This document shows, one piece after another, positions 24,866 to 32,178 of a stretch of 36,216 nt of DNA. The notes under the pieces are model-generated. The model did not search any database. It was not told the origin of the DNA and worked only from the letters and a program-made list of their open reading frames with translations. Source of the stretch: Flavobacteriaceae bacterium. GTDB lineage: Bacteria > Bacteroidota > Bacteroidia > Flavobacteriales > Flavobacteriaceae. How positions within the stretch are numbered: the first letter of the stretch is position 1; every line of letters starts with the position of its first letter. The DNA is taken from contig JABSPM010000010.1 in the NCBI GenBank assembly GCA_013215095.1, positions 1 to 36,216 of the forward strand. Direction: 5' to 3'. Made by a program: the position numbers and the translations under genes.

Positions 24866-25506
24866 TTCTTTTTACATATAATTGTATAGTGCGGATAAAC
24901 GGCTATATTTTTTCTATTCGTATCTAAAATTTGAAAACCTATGCGTTCTAATATTTCAATAGCATCGCTAAATTTCAATTCTTTTCCTATTTCTCCTGCA
25001 AAAATCAGATCATGTAGTTTATTAAAATACACATAAAAAGAAGATGCATCTATATCTTTTAAAATAAAAACTGCATTAGCATCCATTTGATTATAGATAT
25101 TTTCTAAAAAAGCGACTTGATTTGTTGTAGGGATATGATGTAGCACATCATTTAAAAAAATTTTAGTTGCGCTATTAATTTCTTTCGGCAAATTTCCACC
25201 GTCATATTGAAAAAATTTATAATTTACATCTTTTGCATGTTGTTTAAAAAGGTTATTTGCATTAAGCACTAACTGTTGCTTTATTTCAACCCCGTAAACT
25301 TCTTTAACCTTTTTAAAATGCACTGCTAATAATGCGAACTGTCCAGAACCAGAACCTATATCAAATATAGTATCTCCGGAATTTACTTGTCTTAACAATA
25401 GTTCTATTGGAAAAATCAGTGGTCTAAATTTAATTTTTAAGCGGTCTATAAACGATTCATTTTTCGTTTTATCGCTCAAATACTTAATGTATTTACTTCC
25501 AAACAT
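24862..25506 (-). CDS. Class I SAM-dependent methyltransferase
   Basis: Cytosolic Rossmann-fold methyltransferase of 214 residues. Motif I is TIFDIGSGSGQFALLA (46-61), the acidic end of strand 2 follows in VYGVEIKQQ (70-78), and the post-I motif KIFLNDVLHHIPT contains the typical DVLHH run. It overlaps the GT-C-like gene by 4 bp and starts 5 bp after the UbiA-type gene, so it is an integral part of this four-gene module. O-methylation of a sugar or of a lipid-linked intermediate is plausible; the sequence does not show the target. Confidence 0.85.
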   Translation of the reverse strand: MFGSKYIKYLSDKTKNESFIDRLKIKFRPLIFPIELLLRQVNSGDTIFDIGSGSGQFALLAVHFKKVKEVYGVEIKQQLVLNANNLFKQHAKDVNYKFFQYDGGNLPKEINSATKIFLNDVLHHIPTTNQVAFLENIYNQMDANAVFILKDIDASSFYVYFNKLHDLIFAGEIGKELKFSDAIEILERIGFQILDTNRKNIAVYPHYTIICKKK

Positions 25507-25511
25507 TTATG

Positions 25512-26375
25512 CTATATATATATTAAAATATAAAAAGTGATTAACCAAACAACAATTGCTATAAAATTAGCTTTATCTTTAAAAAAATACGCTACTGGAG
25601 ATTCAGTATTATTATAAACTAAAGACTGTTGTAAGTGCCTAAGCAAGATAAAAATTACGATGAATGATGTTAGATAAATTTTATCCGTACTAAACCTTGA
25701 AATAACAATTGGTTCAACGGTATACATGATATAAGACATTATACTTATTGTAACCAATAAGGCCATTGCTAAATTTAAAAACTCTAAGGAATAATGTTTT
25801 AAAACAACTCGACTAGTCATTATTTCATTATTAAATAATTCTCCTCTTCGTTTAGATATTACAATATACAAAGCTGAGAAAAATGTAAGCATAAGAATCC
25901 ATTTCGATGGTTCAACATCTATGGCGGTGCCTCCTATCAAAATTCGAAAAACAAACCCAGAGGCCACGATAAACAATTCTAAAATAGGAATCTCTTTTAA
26001 CTTTATTGTATACATTACATTTATCGCAAAATAAATAAATGTTACTACAAGCACATTTAACTTAAAAAAGTAACTTGTCCCTATTAATGTCAAAAGCATT
26101 ACTATAAATATGATTATTCCTTTGCGCTTTGAAATAGCTCCACTAGCAAGCGGTCTTTTTTTCTTATCGGGATGCAACTTATCCTTTTCAATATCTAATA
26201 AATCATTAAACACATATACCATGCTAGCGGTAATTGAAAAGAAAAAAAAGACAAAACACAGCGTTCCAAAATTTTCTTTATTTTGTAAAACTCCTCCAAA
26301 AAAACCTGGTAAAAAAATTAACATGTTTTTTATCCAATGCTTGACTCTAATGAGACTAATTATATGTTTAAACAT
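25512..26375 (-). CDS. Decaprenyl-phosphate phosphoribosyltransferase-like UbiA prenyltransferase
   Basis: Integral membrane protein of 287 residues with about eight to nine hydrophobic segments. The first Asp-rich motif is NDLLDIEKD (57-65), followed by HPDKKKRPLASGAIS (68-82). The second motif region is FRILIGGTAIDVEPSKW (143-159) and ALYIVISKRRGEL (168-180), closely resembling the DPPR synthase branch of UbiA (Mycobacterium Rv3806c type), which joins PRPP to polyprenyl phosphate to give prenyl-phosphoryl-5-phosphoribose. A HAD phosphatase, a methyltransferase and a GT-C-like protein lie downstream in the same direction. No DprE1/DprE2 epimerase genes are in the window, so the final donor may be ribofuranosyl rather than arabinofuranosyl. 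The gene follows a 520-bp gap and probably has its own promoter. Confidence 0.88.
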   Translation of the reverse strand: MFKHIISLIRVKHWIKNMLIFLPGFFGGVLQNKENFGTLCFVFFFFSITASMVYVFNDLLDIEKDKLHPDKKKRPLASGAISKRKGIIIFIVMLLTLIGTSYFFKLNVLVVTFIYFAINVMYTIKLKEIPILELFIVASGFVFRILIGGTAIDVEPSKWILMLTFFSALYIVISKRRGELFNNEIMTSRVVLKHYSLEFLNLAMALLVTISIMSYIMYTVEPIVISRFSTDKIYLTSFIVIFILLRHLQQSLVYNNTESPVAYFFKDKANFIAIVVWLITFYILIYI

Positions 26376-26412
26376 GTTATAAATAATTAAATACTATTAC
26401 TATATGATGCTT

Positions 26413-26449
26413 CAAATGTAAAAATTTTATACCATTAATTATAACCAAA
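26413..26449 (-). promoter_or_regulatory. Candidate Bacteroidota-type promoter for the UbiA-type gene
   Basis: On the minus strand TACATTTG (26420-26413) matches the Bacteroidota -7 consensus TAnnTTTG exactly, 37 bp before the ATG at 26375. A TTTG (26449-26446) could serve as the -33 element, but the 25-bp spacer is a little long. Position right before the module that follows a large gap supports it. Confidence 0.45.
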
Positions 26450-26754
26450 TATCTCCTCTTTTTAAAGTTAACTCCCAACATAAAGTAACAGACTTGTGCA
26501 AAAAAAACAAGAACCATCATAAAGCCTTAAATACCAATAGTTAACACCAAAAAATAAATAATAAACACCTTACTCAAATATAGTATTCAATTTACTAAAT
26601 TAAATTCATGCTTAACATATTACAAATATTGGTAAACCCTATTTCTAAATGATTCTAGAAGGAAGAACATTTAAAAATCAAACCTAAATATAGTTTACTT
26701 AGCAGTATTACTTCAACTCTAAATCAAACTCGTTTTAAAACATTCAGTTTTTAA

Positions 26755-26853
26755 CTATAGTTTAGATTTCGTATTTAATTTTTGATAGCTTAGAGAACTT
26801 AAGTTCAAATCTACAGTATCTTCTTTACCATTATAGCTATCAGCATTAAAACC
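26755..26853 (-). pseudogene. Short coding-like fragment, possible gene remnant
   Basis: An open stretch of 32 codons plus TAG reads like a protein C-terminus (FNADSYNGKEDTVDLNLSSL, ending KLNTKSKL) but is preceded in frame by a TAA and has no start codon. Its residue use is unlike the surrounding AT-rich spacer. I do not recognise a family. It may be the tail of a gene lost from this gap; chance is possible at this length. Confidence 0.25.
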
Positions 26854-26895
26854 TTACGCTTAAATACAACTTAACAAACATTTACACTACAAGCG

Positions 26896-28143
26896 TTAAG
26901 TTTTATATATAGAAATCCAATTTTCATCTATTTTTTCTGATAAAAACTTTTCTTTAATAAAAACACTGTTATTCTTACAATGCTCTTTTATAGTTTTCAG
27001 ATTGCTACAAACAGATTCAATTGCCATACCTAATTCATTTACGGCAGCTATTTCTTCATGGTGTATATTAGTCCTTTTATAAACACCATACGGTAACCAT
27101 GCTCCTAAAACTCCAATTCCCCCAGCGTACATAACCTCTAAAACCGCACTGCTTAGCGCATCATTTTTAGGCAATTGAACCACCACATCAATACTAACTT
27201 TCAACAGGGCTAAATCTTGCCAGTCCATATAATCATCAATAGTAATAACATCAAGATATGAGAGCTTGCTAATACATGCATTCAAATCTTTCAAATAAGA
27301 ATCATCCCTGCCATAAGTAAGCGGTAAAACAATGACCAATTTCTGTTTTAATGCAGGCGATAAATTTTCTAATTCCTTAAGTATTTCTATATGGCGGGCA
27401 TTTGATGCTGCATTATACCCGACCGATAAAACAATTTTATCTTTAGGGATACCTAACTTATTTTTGTAGCCATCTATTTTTTGGGGTTGGGTTTTATAAT
27501 AATCTATTAATTCAAAAATAGTCTTGCTAAGGGGAAACGTAATTACCTTTATCTTCTCTTCTAAAGTTCTTCCAAATTTAGCCATTACAACCTCTTTCAT
27601 TTCAATTGATTGTACCGTAATAACATTGGCTTTTTTTAAAGCTAAACCTGTATAATAATTATTATTCACACCACTTCGCTGGTATAAATCCAGGCCCCAA
27701 AAAGAACACACAATGTTTTTGTCATTTGGTAAATATTGCGCGTACTTAACACGTGGCTTAACCATTGAATTAAAATGATATACATCAAAATCTAAGGGCA
27801 GTATTTTTTTTTCTACGATATATAGATTACGACTATTTTCTTTGATAAAACTCCATAACGAACGTATACCTTTTAGATGTAATTCTAAAAAAAACTGTTT
27901 CCAAAATAATTTTCTTCTTAAAGACTTGAAAAAATACAGTATCCCATTAAAAAAAGAGATGTTTTCAGCTTCAAAATTATAAAACCCATCGATAATTCCC
28001 TTTTGAGGTTCAATATTGGTATGATTTACAAAATTATCTGCATAAAAAGAAAAGTGATCTTCTTTAATTTTGATTTTTTTAAATAATTGTTCTAAAAAAT
28101 TAATTTGGCTAAGCCCTAATGATAAAACTTTGATTTTTTCCAT
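26896..28143 (-). CDS. GT-B glycosyltransferase, with Fuc4NAc-transferase-like features
   Basis: Protein of 415 residues from the ATG at 28143; an in-frame TTG at 28152 would add three codons and is less likely. Two Rossmann-like halves are visible: KIKVLSLGLSQINFLEQLF at the N-terminus with NIVCSFWGLDLYQRSG in the middle, then KIVLSVGYNAASNARHIEIL and IVLPLTYGRDDSYLKDL. The pair N-x2-H-I plus PLTYG recalls the WecF/TDP-Fuc4NAc transferase family (GT56), and a late SSAVLEVMYAGGIGVLGAWL resembles the GT4-type donor loop. It starts 1 bp after the nucleotidyltransferase stop. It ends the right-hand operon block before the 520-bp gap. A 4-amino-6-deoxy sugar donor would suit the dehydratase/aminotransferase context but is only a guess. 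Confidence 0.75.
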   Translation of the reverse strand: MEKIKVLSLGLSQINFLEQLFKKIKIKEDHFSFYADNFVNHTNIEPQKGIIDGFYNFEAENISFFNGILYFFKSLRRKLFWKQFFLELHLKGIRSLWSFIKENSRNLYIVEKKILPLDFDVYHFNSMVKPRVKYAQYLPNDKNIVCSFWGLDLYQRSGVNNNYYTGLALKKANVITVQSIEMKEVVMAKFGRTLEEKIKVITFPLSKTIFELIDYYKTQPQKIDGYKNKLGIPKDKIVLSVGYNAASNARHIEILKELENLSPALKQKLVIVLPLTYGRDDSYLKDLNACISKLSYLDVITIDDYMDWQDLALLKVSIDVVVQLPKNDALSSAVLEVMYAGGIGVLGAWLPYGVYKRTNIHHEEIAAVNELGMAIESVCSNLKTIKEHCKNNSVFIKEKFLSEKIDENWISIYKT

Positions 28144-28144
28144 T

Positions 28145-29236
28145 TTAAACAAAAGGTGTTTCTCCCAATTTTTTTAAAGTTTCATTATACTCTGACCAAT
28201 TTCCAACATCCATCCAAGAGTTTTCTCCAATTGGAAACACACCAACTCTGCCGTTTCGTTTTATAATTTTTTCCATTAAGTGGGTGATATGAAAAAATGT
28301 ATCCTTTGGAATTTCATTCAACACATGAGGTTCTATAATGTAAACTCCAGTATTAACCATAAAATTAAGCTCGGGTTTTTCTTTTATTTCTTTTAATAAA
28401 TTATCTTTTCCAACTTCCAAAATCCCATAAGGAATATGTGAGGTTTTTAATGCTCCTATTAGTGTTAATTCATTTTTATTCTCCAAATGATATTGGTACA
28501 TTTTTTCAAAATCTTGATCAATCAAAATATCACAATTAGAGACAAAAAGAGTGGAATTTATTTTATTAGTTAATAAGGATAGACTTCCCGCAGTACCTAA
28601 GGGCTTATTCTCTTCAAAAAAATTAATTTGATACTTCTTTTCTTTTAATTCGGAAAAATAATTTTGAATCATCTCTGATTTATAGTTTACCGATAAATAA
28701 AAATGTTTTGCGCCAGAAACGAGAAATCTATCAATTATTCTTTCTAAAATAGTTTTATCTCCTAACGGAATTAAGGGTTTAGGGATTACATTGGTTATCG
28801 GTTTTAGGCGTGTTCCTTTACCTCCAGCCATAATTATTACTGGAATTTCCAAATTTCCTTCATTAGCGATGTACTTCTCTTCAAATAGATCTTCCCAGAA
28901 CACCACGTCTACTAAAACATTATCCTCATCTAGAATGGGCATAAACTCCATCCTAAATTTTAACATTTCAGCTTTTATTTCTTTAATTTCTCTAGAAGAT
29001 TGCGCAACACGAATCTTCACTCTCAAAACATCTTTTATAGATGCATTTAAATTTTGGGTTTTAATCAAATACCTCTGAATATCCCCAACACTAATAACAC
29101 TTTTATAAGCCTTATTCTGATCAACAACTAATAATAATTTCTTATCTATTTTGTCCATTACTCTTAAGGCCTCAGAAATTGGCTCTACATCACTAATAAA
29201 CAAGTGGGAAATTTTTTGATAGAGTTCTTCTTTCAT
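28145..29236 (-). CDS. CBS-domain sugar-phosphate nucleotidyltransferase (PtmE/LegX-like)
   Basis: Protein of 363 residues: a pair of CBS domains (about 8-120) followed by an NTP-transferase domain. The latter begins IPVIIMAGGKGTRLKPITNV (131-150) with the GGKGTRL phosphate loop and PKPLIPLGDKTILERII (152-168), and has FVSNCDILID further on as the metal-binding strand. The CBS-plus-nucleotidyltransferase arrangement is that of Campylobacter PtmE, which makes GDP-GlcN for legionaminic acid. Its place directly after the acetyltransferase and in one block with LegB- and LegC-type genes supports the same task here. Homologues exist in other sugar pathways, so the nucleotide (GTP) is inferred. Confidence 0.85.
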   Translation of the reverse strand: MKEELYQKISHLFISDVEPISEALRVMDKIDKKLLLVVDQNKAYKSVISVGDIQRYLIKTQNLNASIKDVLRVKIRVAQSSREIKEIKAEMLKFRMEFMPILDEDNVLVDVVFWEDLFEEKYIANEGNLEIPVIIMAGGKGTRLKPITNVIPKPLIPLGDKTILERIIDRFLVSGAKHFYLSVNYKSEMIQNYFSELKEKKYQINFFEENKPLGTAGSLSLLTNKINSTLFVSNCDILIDQDFEKMYQYHLENKNELTLIGALKTSHIPYGILEVGKDNLLKEIKEKPELNFMVNTGVYIIEPHVLNEIPKDTFFHITHLMEKIIKRNGRVGVFPIGENSWMDVGNWSEYNETLKKLGETPFV

Positions 29237-29240
29237 TACT

Positions 29241-29875
29241 TTATATTTTTCTTAATGGATTACCAATATACACGCCTTTTTCATGTATAGTTTTGACAAC
29301 GACTGCTCCCATTCCAATAACACTTTGTTTACTATTTCAAGACCTTCCCTAAGAACTGCTCCAGTTCCAATAAATACTCGTTCGCCAATTTTACAATTAC
29401 CACTAACGCTTACAGATGGTGATGCTGTGACATAATCACCAATGTCGCAATCATGACCTATTATTGTATTTAAATTTAATTGCGCATGTTTACCAATAAC
29501 TATATTGCAAGTAACCTTAACCCCTGAAGTAATAATTACACCTTCACCTATAGTAACAAAATCTGACACGTTTGCATTTGGATGCACCAGTGTAGTATAA
29601 CATGTATTCTTAGGCATTTTTTCTACTATTTTCTTTCTCAATATAGGATCTCCTACTGCAACTATTACTTCGAATAAACTAGGATCAAAATCAGATTCCT
29701 TAAGTTGCGGTACACCCATAATAAACTCTTCACTCCAGTCTTCATCTTTTACTAAAAAAAATGTGTTTTCACTATAATTAATACCTTCGAGTTTAAATAA
29801 CTCAATTGCTATTAACAATACTTCTCTTGCAAAACCTCCAACACCAACAATACATAGTTTTTTGATATTCTTCAT
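29241..29875 (-). CDS. NeuD/PglD-type sugar acetyltransferase, frameshifted near the 3' end
   Basis: Left-handed beta-helix acetyltransferase with an N-terminal PglD-like Rossmann part (KLCIVGVGGFAREVLLIAIE, 6-25) and hexapeptide repeats from about residue 98; the likely catalytic His is in TIIGHDCDIGD (about 141). In the legionaminic route this position is filled by the 4-N-acetyltransferase LegH. As read, the frame changes after residue 181 and ends at 29252 with a non-family tail. Adding one G (minus strand) near 29332 restores GLEIGKQSVIGMGAVVV followed by KTIHEKGVYIGNPLRKI and a TAA at 29241, 4 bp before the next start, exactly as the family ends. So either a recent 1-bp deletion or a sequencing error is present. 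The uncorrected product would be 207 residues, with its last coils replaced. Confidence 0.85.
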
Positions 29876-29878
29876 CTT

Positions 29879-31018
29879 TTATGGTGTTATACTACTAGGA
29901 ATATTTACAATTCTATCCGCCAACCATTTAGAATTAACTAAAGGAGATTTTTCAGAATTTTCGAACATCCTCATAGTGTTCATTAATTGCCAAACAGGTC
30001 TAGACATGATACCATTGTCGTTCATAAAATTCAGAAAAATGTCTCTTTGGATCTTATCTTCTAAAAGCAAAACATTTAACCAATAATTAGAGTGACTGTG
30101 CTTAATTTCCGTTTTAAACGCAATCGTACTGCCCTGAAAAAAAGTTTCATATTTTTTTGCAAGCTCCCTTTTGTTTTTCACAAAAGAATCTAATTTTTCT
30201 AACTGCCCAACTAATAAGGCTGCATTTAGATTAGGCATCCTGTAATTATATCCTATTTCATCATGGGCATACTCATATCTATGCGGCAATTTAGCGGTAG
30301 TTGTTAAGTGCTTTGCTCTTTTTGCCAATTCGGCATCATCAGTAACAATAGCGCCTCCTCCACCTGCTGTAATAATTTTATTTCCATTAAAACTAAATAC
30401 GCCTAATTTACCAAAGGTTCCTAAATTCTGATTTTTATATAAACTCCCTAAAGATTCAGCAGCATCTTCTAGAACTGGAATACGAAAAGCATCACAAATT
30501 GCTACAATTTCATCTATTCTACTTGCATGTCCAAAAGTATGCATTGGAACACAAGCCGAAATTCTTCGTTTTGTTATTTTATTATAACATTTTCCATTTT
30601 TAACCTGTGCATATTTTGTCAAATGTGCCTTTAGAATAGTTGGAGACAAGCCCATAGAATCTTTATCTACATCAACGAAATGTGGCTTAGCTCCCAAATA
30701 ATTAATTGCATTACAGGTTGCAATAAACGTTAAAGGTTGGGTTATAACTTCGGTATCTTCTTTTACACCTAACAATAGTAAAGCTATATGTAATGCCGAA
30801 GTTCCATTTACCGTAGCAATGGCGTACTTGCTTCTTACTTTTTTAGCAAATTCGTCTTCAAAACGATTAACATATTCTCCTATAGAAGACACAAAAGTAG
30901 AATCAATAGCATCTATAACATAGGCCTTTTCATTCCCTTTGAATACTGGTACATGTAAAGGAATAAATGCCTTCGTTTTATAGATATCTTGTATAAAATT
31001 GACAATATCGTTATACAT
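29879..31018 (-). CDS. legC: PLP-dependent sugar aminotransferase (LegC/DegT family)
   Basis: Fold-type I aminotransferase of 379 residues that would convert the 4-keto-6-deoxy product of the dehydratase to a 4-amino sugar. Visible are VNGTSALHIALLLLG (70-84), the substrate region QPLTFIATCNAI (94-105), VLEDAAESLGS (182-192) with the PLP-ring Asp185, and GVFSFNGNKIITAGGGGAI (206-224) with the Schiff-base Lys214. The extended N-terminus (DIVNFIQDIYKTKAFIPLH) is the LegC-type opening rather than the shorter ArnB/RfbE one. It overlaps the dehydratase gene by 8 bp and is followed after 3 bp by the acetyltransferase, the order expected for bacillosamine/legionaminic precursors. Confidence 0.92.
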   Translation of the reverse strand: MYNDIVNFIQDIYKTKAFIPLHVPVFKGNEKAYVIDAIDSTFVSSIGEYVNRFEDEFAKKVRSKYAIATVNGTSALHIALLLLGVKEDTEVITQPLTFIATCNAINYLGAKPHFVDVDKDSMGLSPTILKAHLTKYAQVKNGKCYNKITKRRISACVPMHTFGHASRIDEIVAICDAFRIPVLEDAAESLGSLYKNQNLGTFGKLGVFSFNGNKIITAGGGGAIVTDDAELAKRAKHLTTTAKLPHRYEYAHDEIGYNYRMPNLNAALLVGQLEKLDSFVKNKRELAKKYETFFQGSTIAFKTEIKHSHSNYWLNVLLLEDKIQRDIFLNFMNDNGIMSRPVWQLMNTMRMFENSEKSPLVNSKWLADRIVNIPSSITP

Positions 31019-32006
31019 TGTATATACTCGATTTATAGCCTTTTAAATTTTCCTTTTTAGAAAACCAATTAATTGTTTCTTGTAAGGCTTGATTAAAGGT
31101 ATAATGAGGCTTCCAGTTAGAATGTGTCACTAATTTCTTATTTGCCCCATACAATCTAAAGACTTCACTTTTAGCGGGTCTTAAACGGTTTTCATCCAAA
31201 ACTATACGTGCTTTTGGGTTAATCATTTTTATTAGTTGATGCGCAACATCCCCAATACTAATTTCAGAATTAGTAGCAATATTTACCTCCTCGCCTATGA
31301 AAGTCTTCGTGTTTGCTATAGTGATAAAACCTTCTACGGTATCTTTTACATATAATAAATCTCTAGTTGGTGTTAAATCTCCCAATTTAATTTCATGAGC
31401 GCCATTTAATAACTGTGCGATTATAGTTGGTATAAAAGCTCTAGCAGATTGTCTTGGCCCAAAAGTATTAAAAGGACGAACAATTGTAACAGGCAAATCA
31501 AAACTTCTATAAAAAGAATCTGCTATTGCATCTGCTCCAATTTTAGACGCTGAATAAGGTGATTGTCCTTGTTTAGGATGTTTTTCATCTATCGGAATAT
31601 ATTGTGCGGTACCATAGACCTCTGATGTAGATGTCACCAAAACTCTTTCTATATTAAAATCTCTTGCCGCTTGCAAAATATTTAAAGTGCCTTTAACATT
31701 AGTATCTACATAAGAATCTGGAGAATGATAACTAAAAGGAATTGCTATTAAAGCAGCTAAATGATACACTACCGAAACGTCTTTCATTGCTGTCCTAACG
31801 CCATTAGGATCTCTTATATCTCCTGAAAAAATTTCTACATTTCCAACTATTTCCTTGGGCAATGTATCTAACCATCCCCAAGAATTGAATGAATTATAGT
31901 AACAAAAAGCTTTTACAGTATATCCTTTTAAAACTAATTCTTCTACCAAATGAGAACCGATAAAACCATCTGCTCCAGTTACTAAAATTTTTTTATTTTC
32001 AGTCAT
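31011..32006 (-). CDS. legB: NAD-dependent 4,6-dehydratase (LegB-like, extended SDR)
   Basis: Extended short-chain dehydrogenase of 331 residues that would act on an NDP-GlcNAc to give the 4-keto-6-deoxy sugar. The cofactor loop is VTGADGFIGSHL (9-20), followed by the GDIRD acidic turn (62-66), VYHLAALIAIPFSYHSPDSY (80-99), STSEVYGTAQ (126-135), the catalytic SPYSASKIGAD (149-159; Tyr151, Lys155) and VRPFNTFGPRQSARAFIPT. The IAIPFSY and GPRQSARAFIPT stretches are typical of the LegB group. In the legionaminic route the substrate is GDP-GlcNAc, consistent with the PtmE-like gene in this block. It overlaps legC by 8 bp and follows the ABC ATPase gene after 172 bp, so it may have a separate promoter, though none is evident. 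Confidence 0.92.
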   Translation of the reverse strand: MTENKKILVTGADGFIGSHLVEELVLKGYTVKAFCYYNSFNSWGWLDTLPKEIVGNVEIFSGDIRDPNGVRTAMKDVSVVYHLAALIAIPFSYHSPDSYVDTNVKGTLNILQAARDFNIERVLVTSTSEVYGTAQYIPIDEKHPKQGQSPYSASKIGADAIADSFYRSFDLPVTIVRPFNTFGPRQSARAFIPTIIAQLLNGAHEIKLGDLTPTRDLLYVKDTVEGFITIANTKTFIGEEVNIATNSEISIGDVAHQLIKMINPKARIVLDENRLRPAKSEVFRLYGANKKLVTHSNWKPHYTFNQALQETINWFSKKENLKGYKSSIYNV

Positions 32007-32178
32007 CCTTATCTCTTAAATATTTTTGTTGGCATTCTGTTAATGTTCATGTGTAATTTATCTAATAAAGAATTATAAATTTTGAATCACGAATTTTAGA
32101 AGTCGGGTTTTAATCATTTTGAACTCTAAAATGCAACAAAATGCCTATTTATTGTATATTTTTCTCCAATTCTTTTCA

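Larger units (their letters stand above)
26376..26895. other. 520-bp AT-rich non-coding gap upstream of the UbiA-type gene
   Basis: No complete gene on either strand. It contains a promoter-like site next to the UbiA start (separate entry), another exact TAnnTTTG match on the minus strand (TATATTTG, 26582-26575) without a good partner, and a short coding-like fragment (separate entry). The region separates the right-hand export/nonulosonate operon segment from the pentose module and looks like decayed sequence. Confidence 0.6.
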
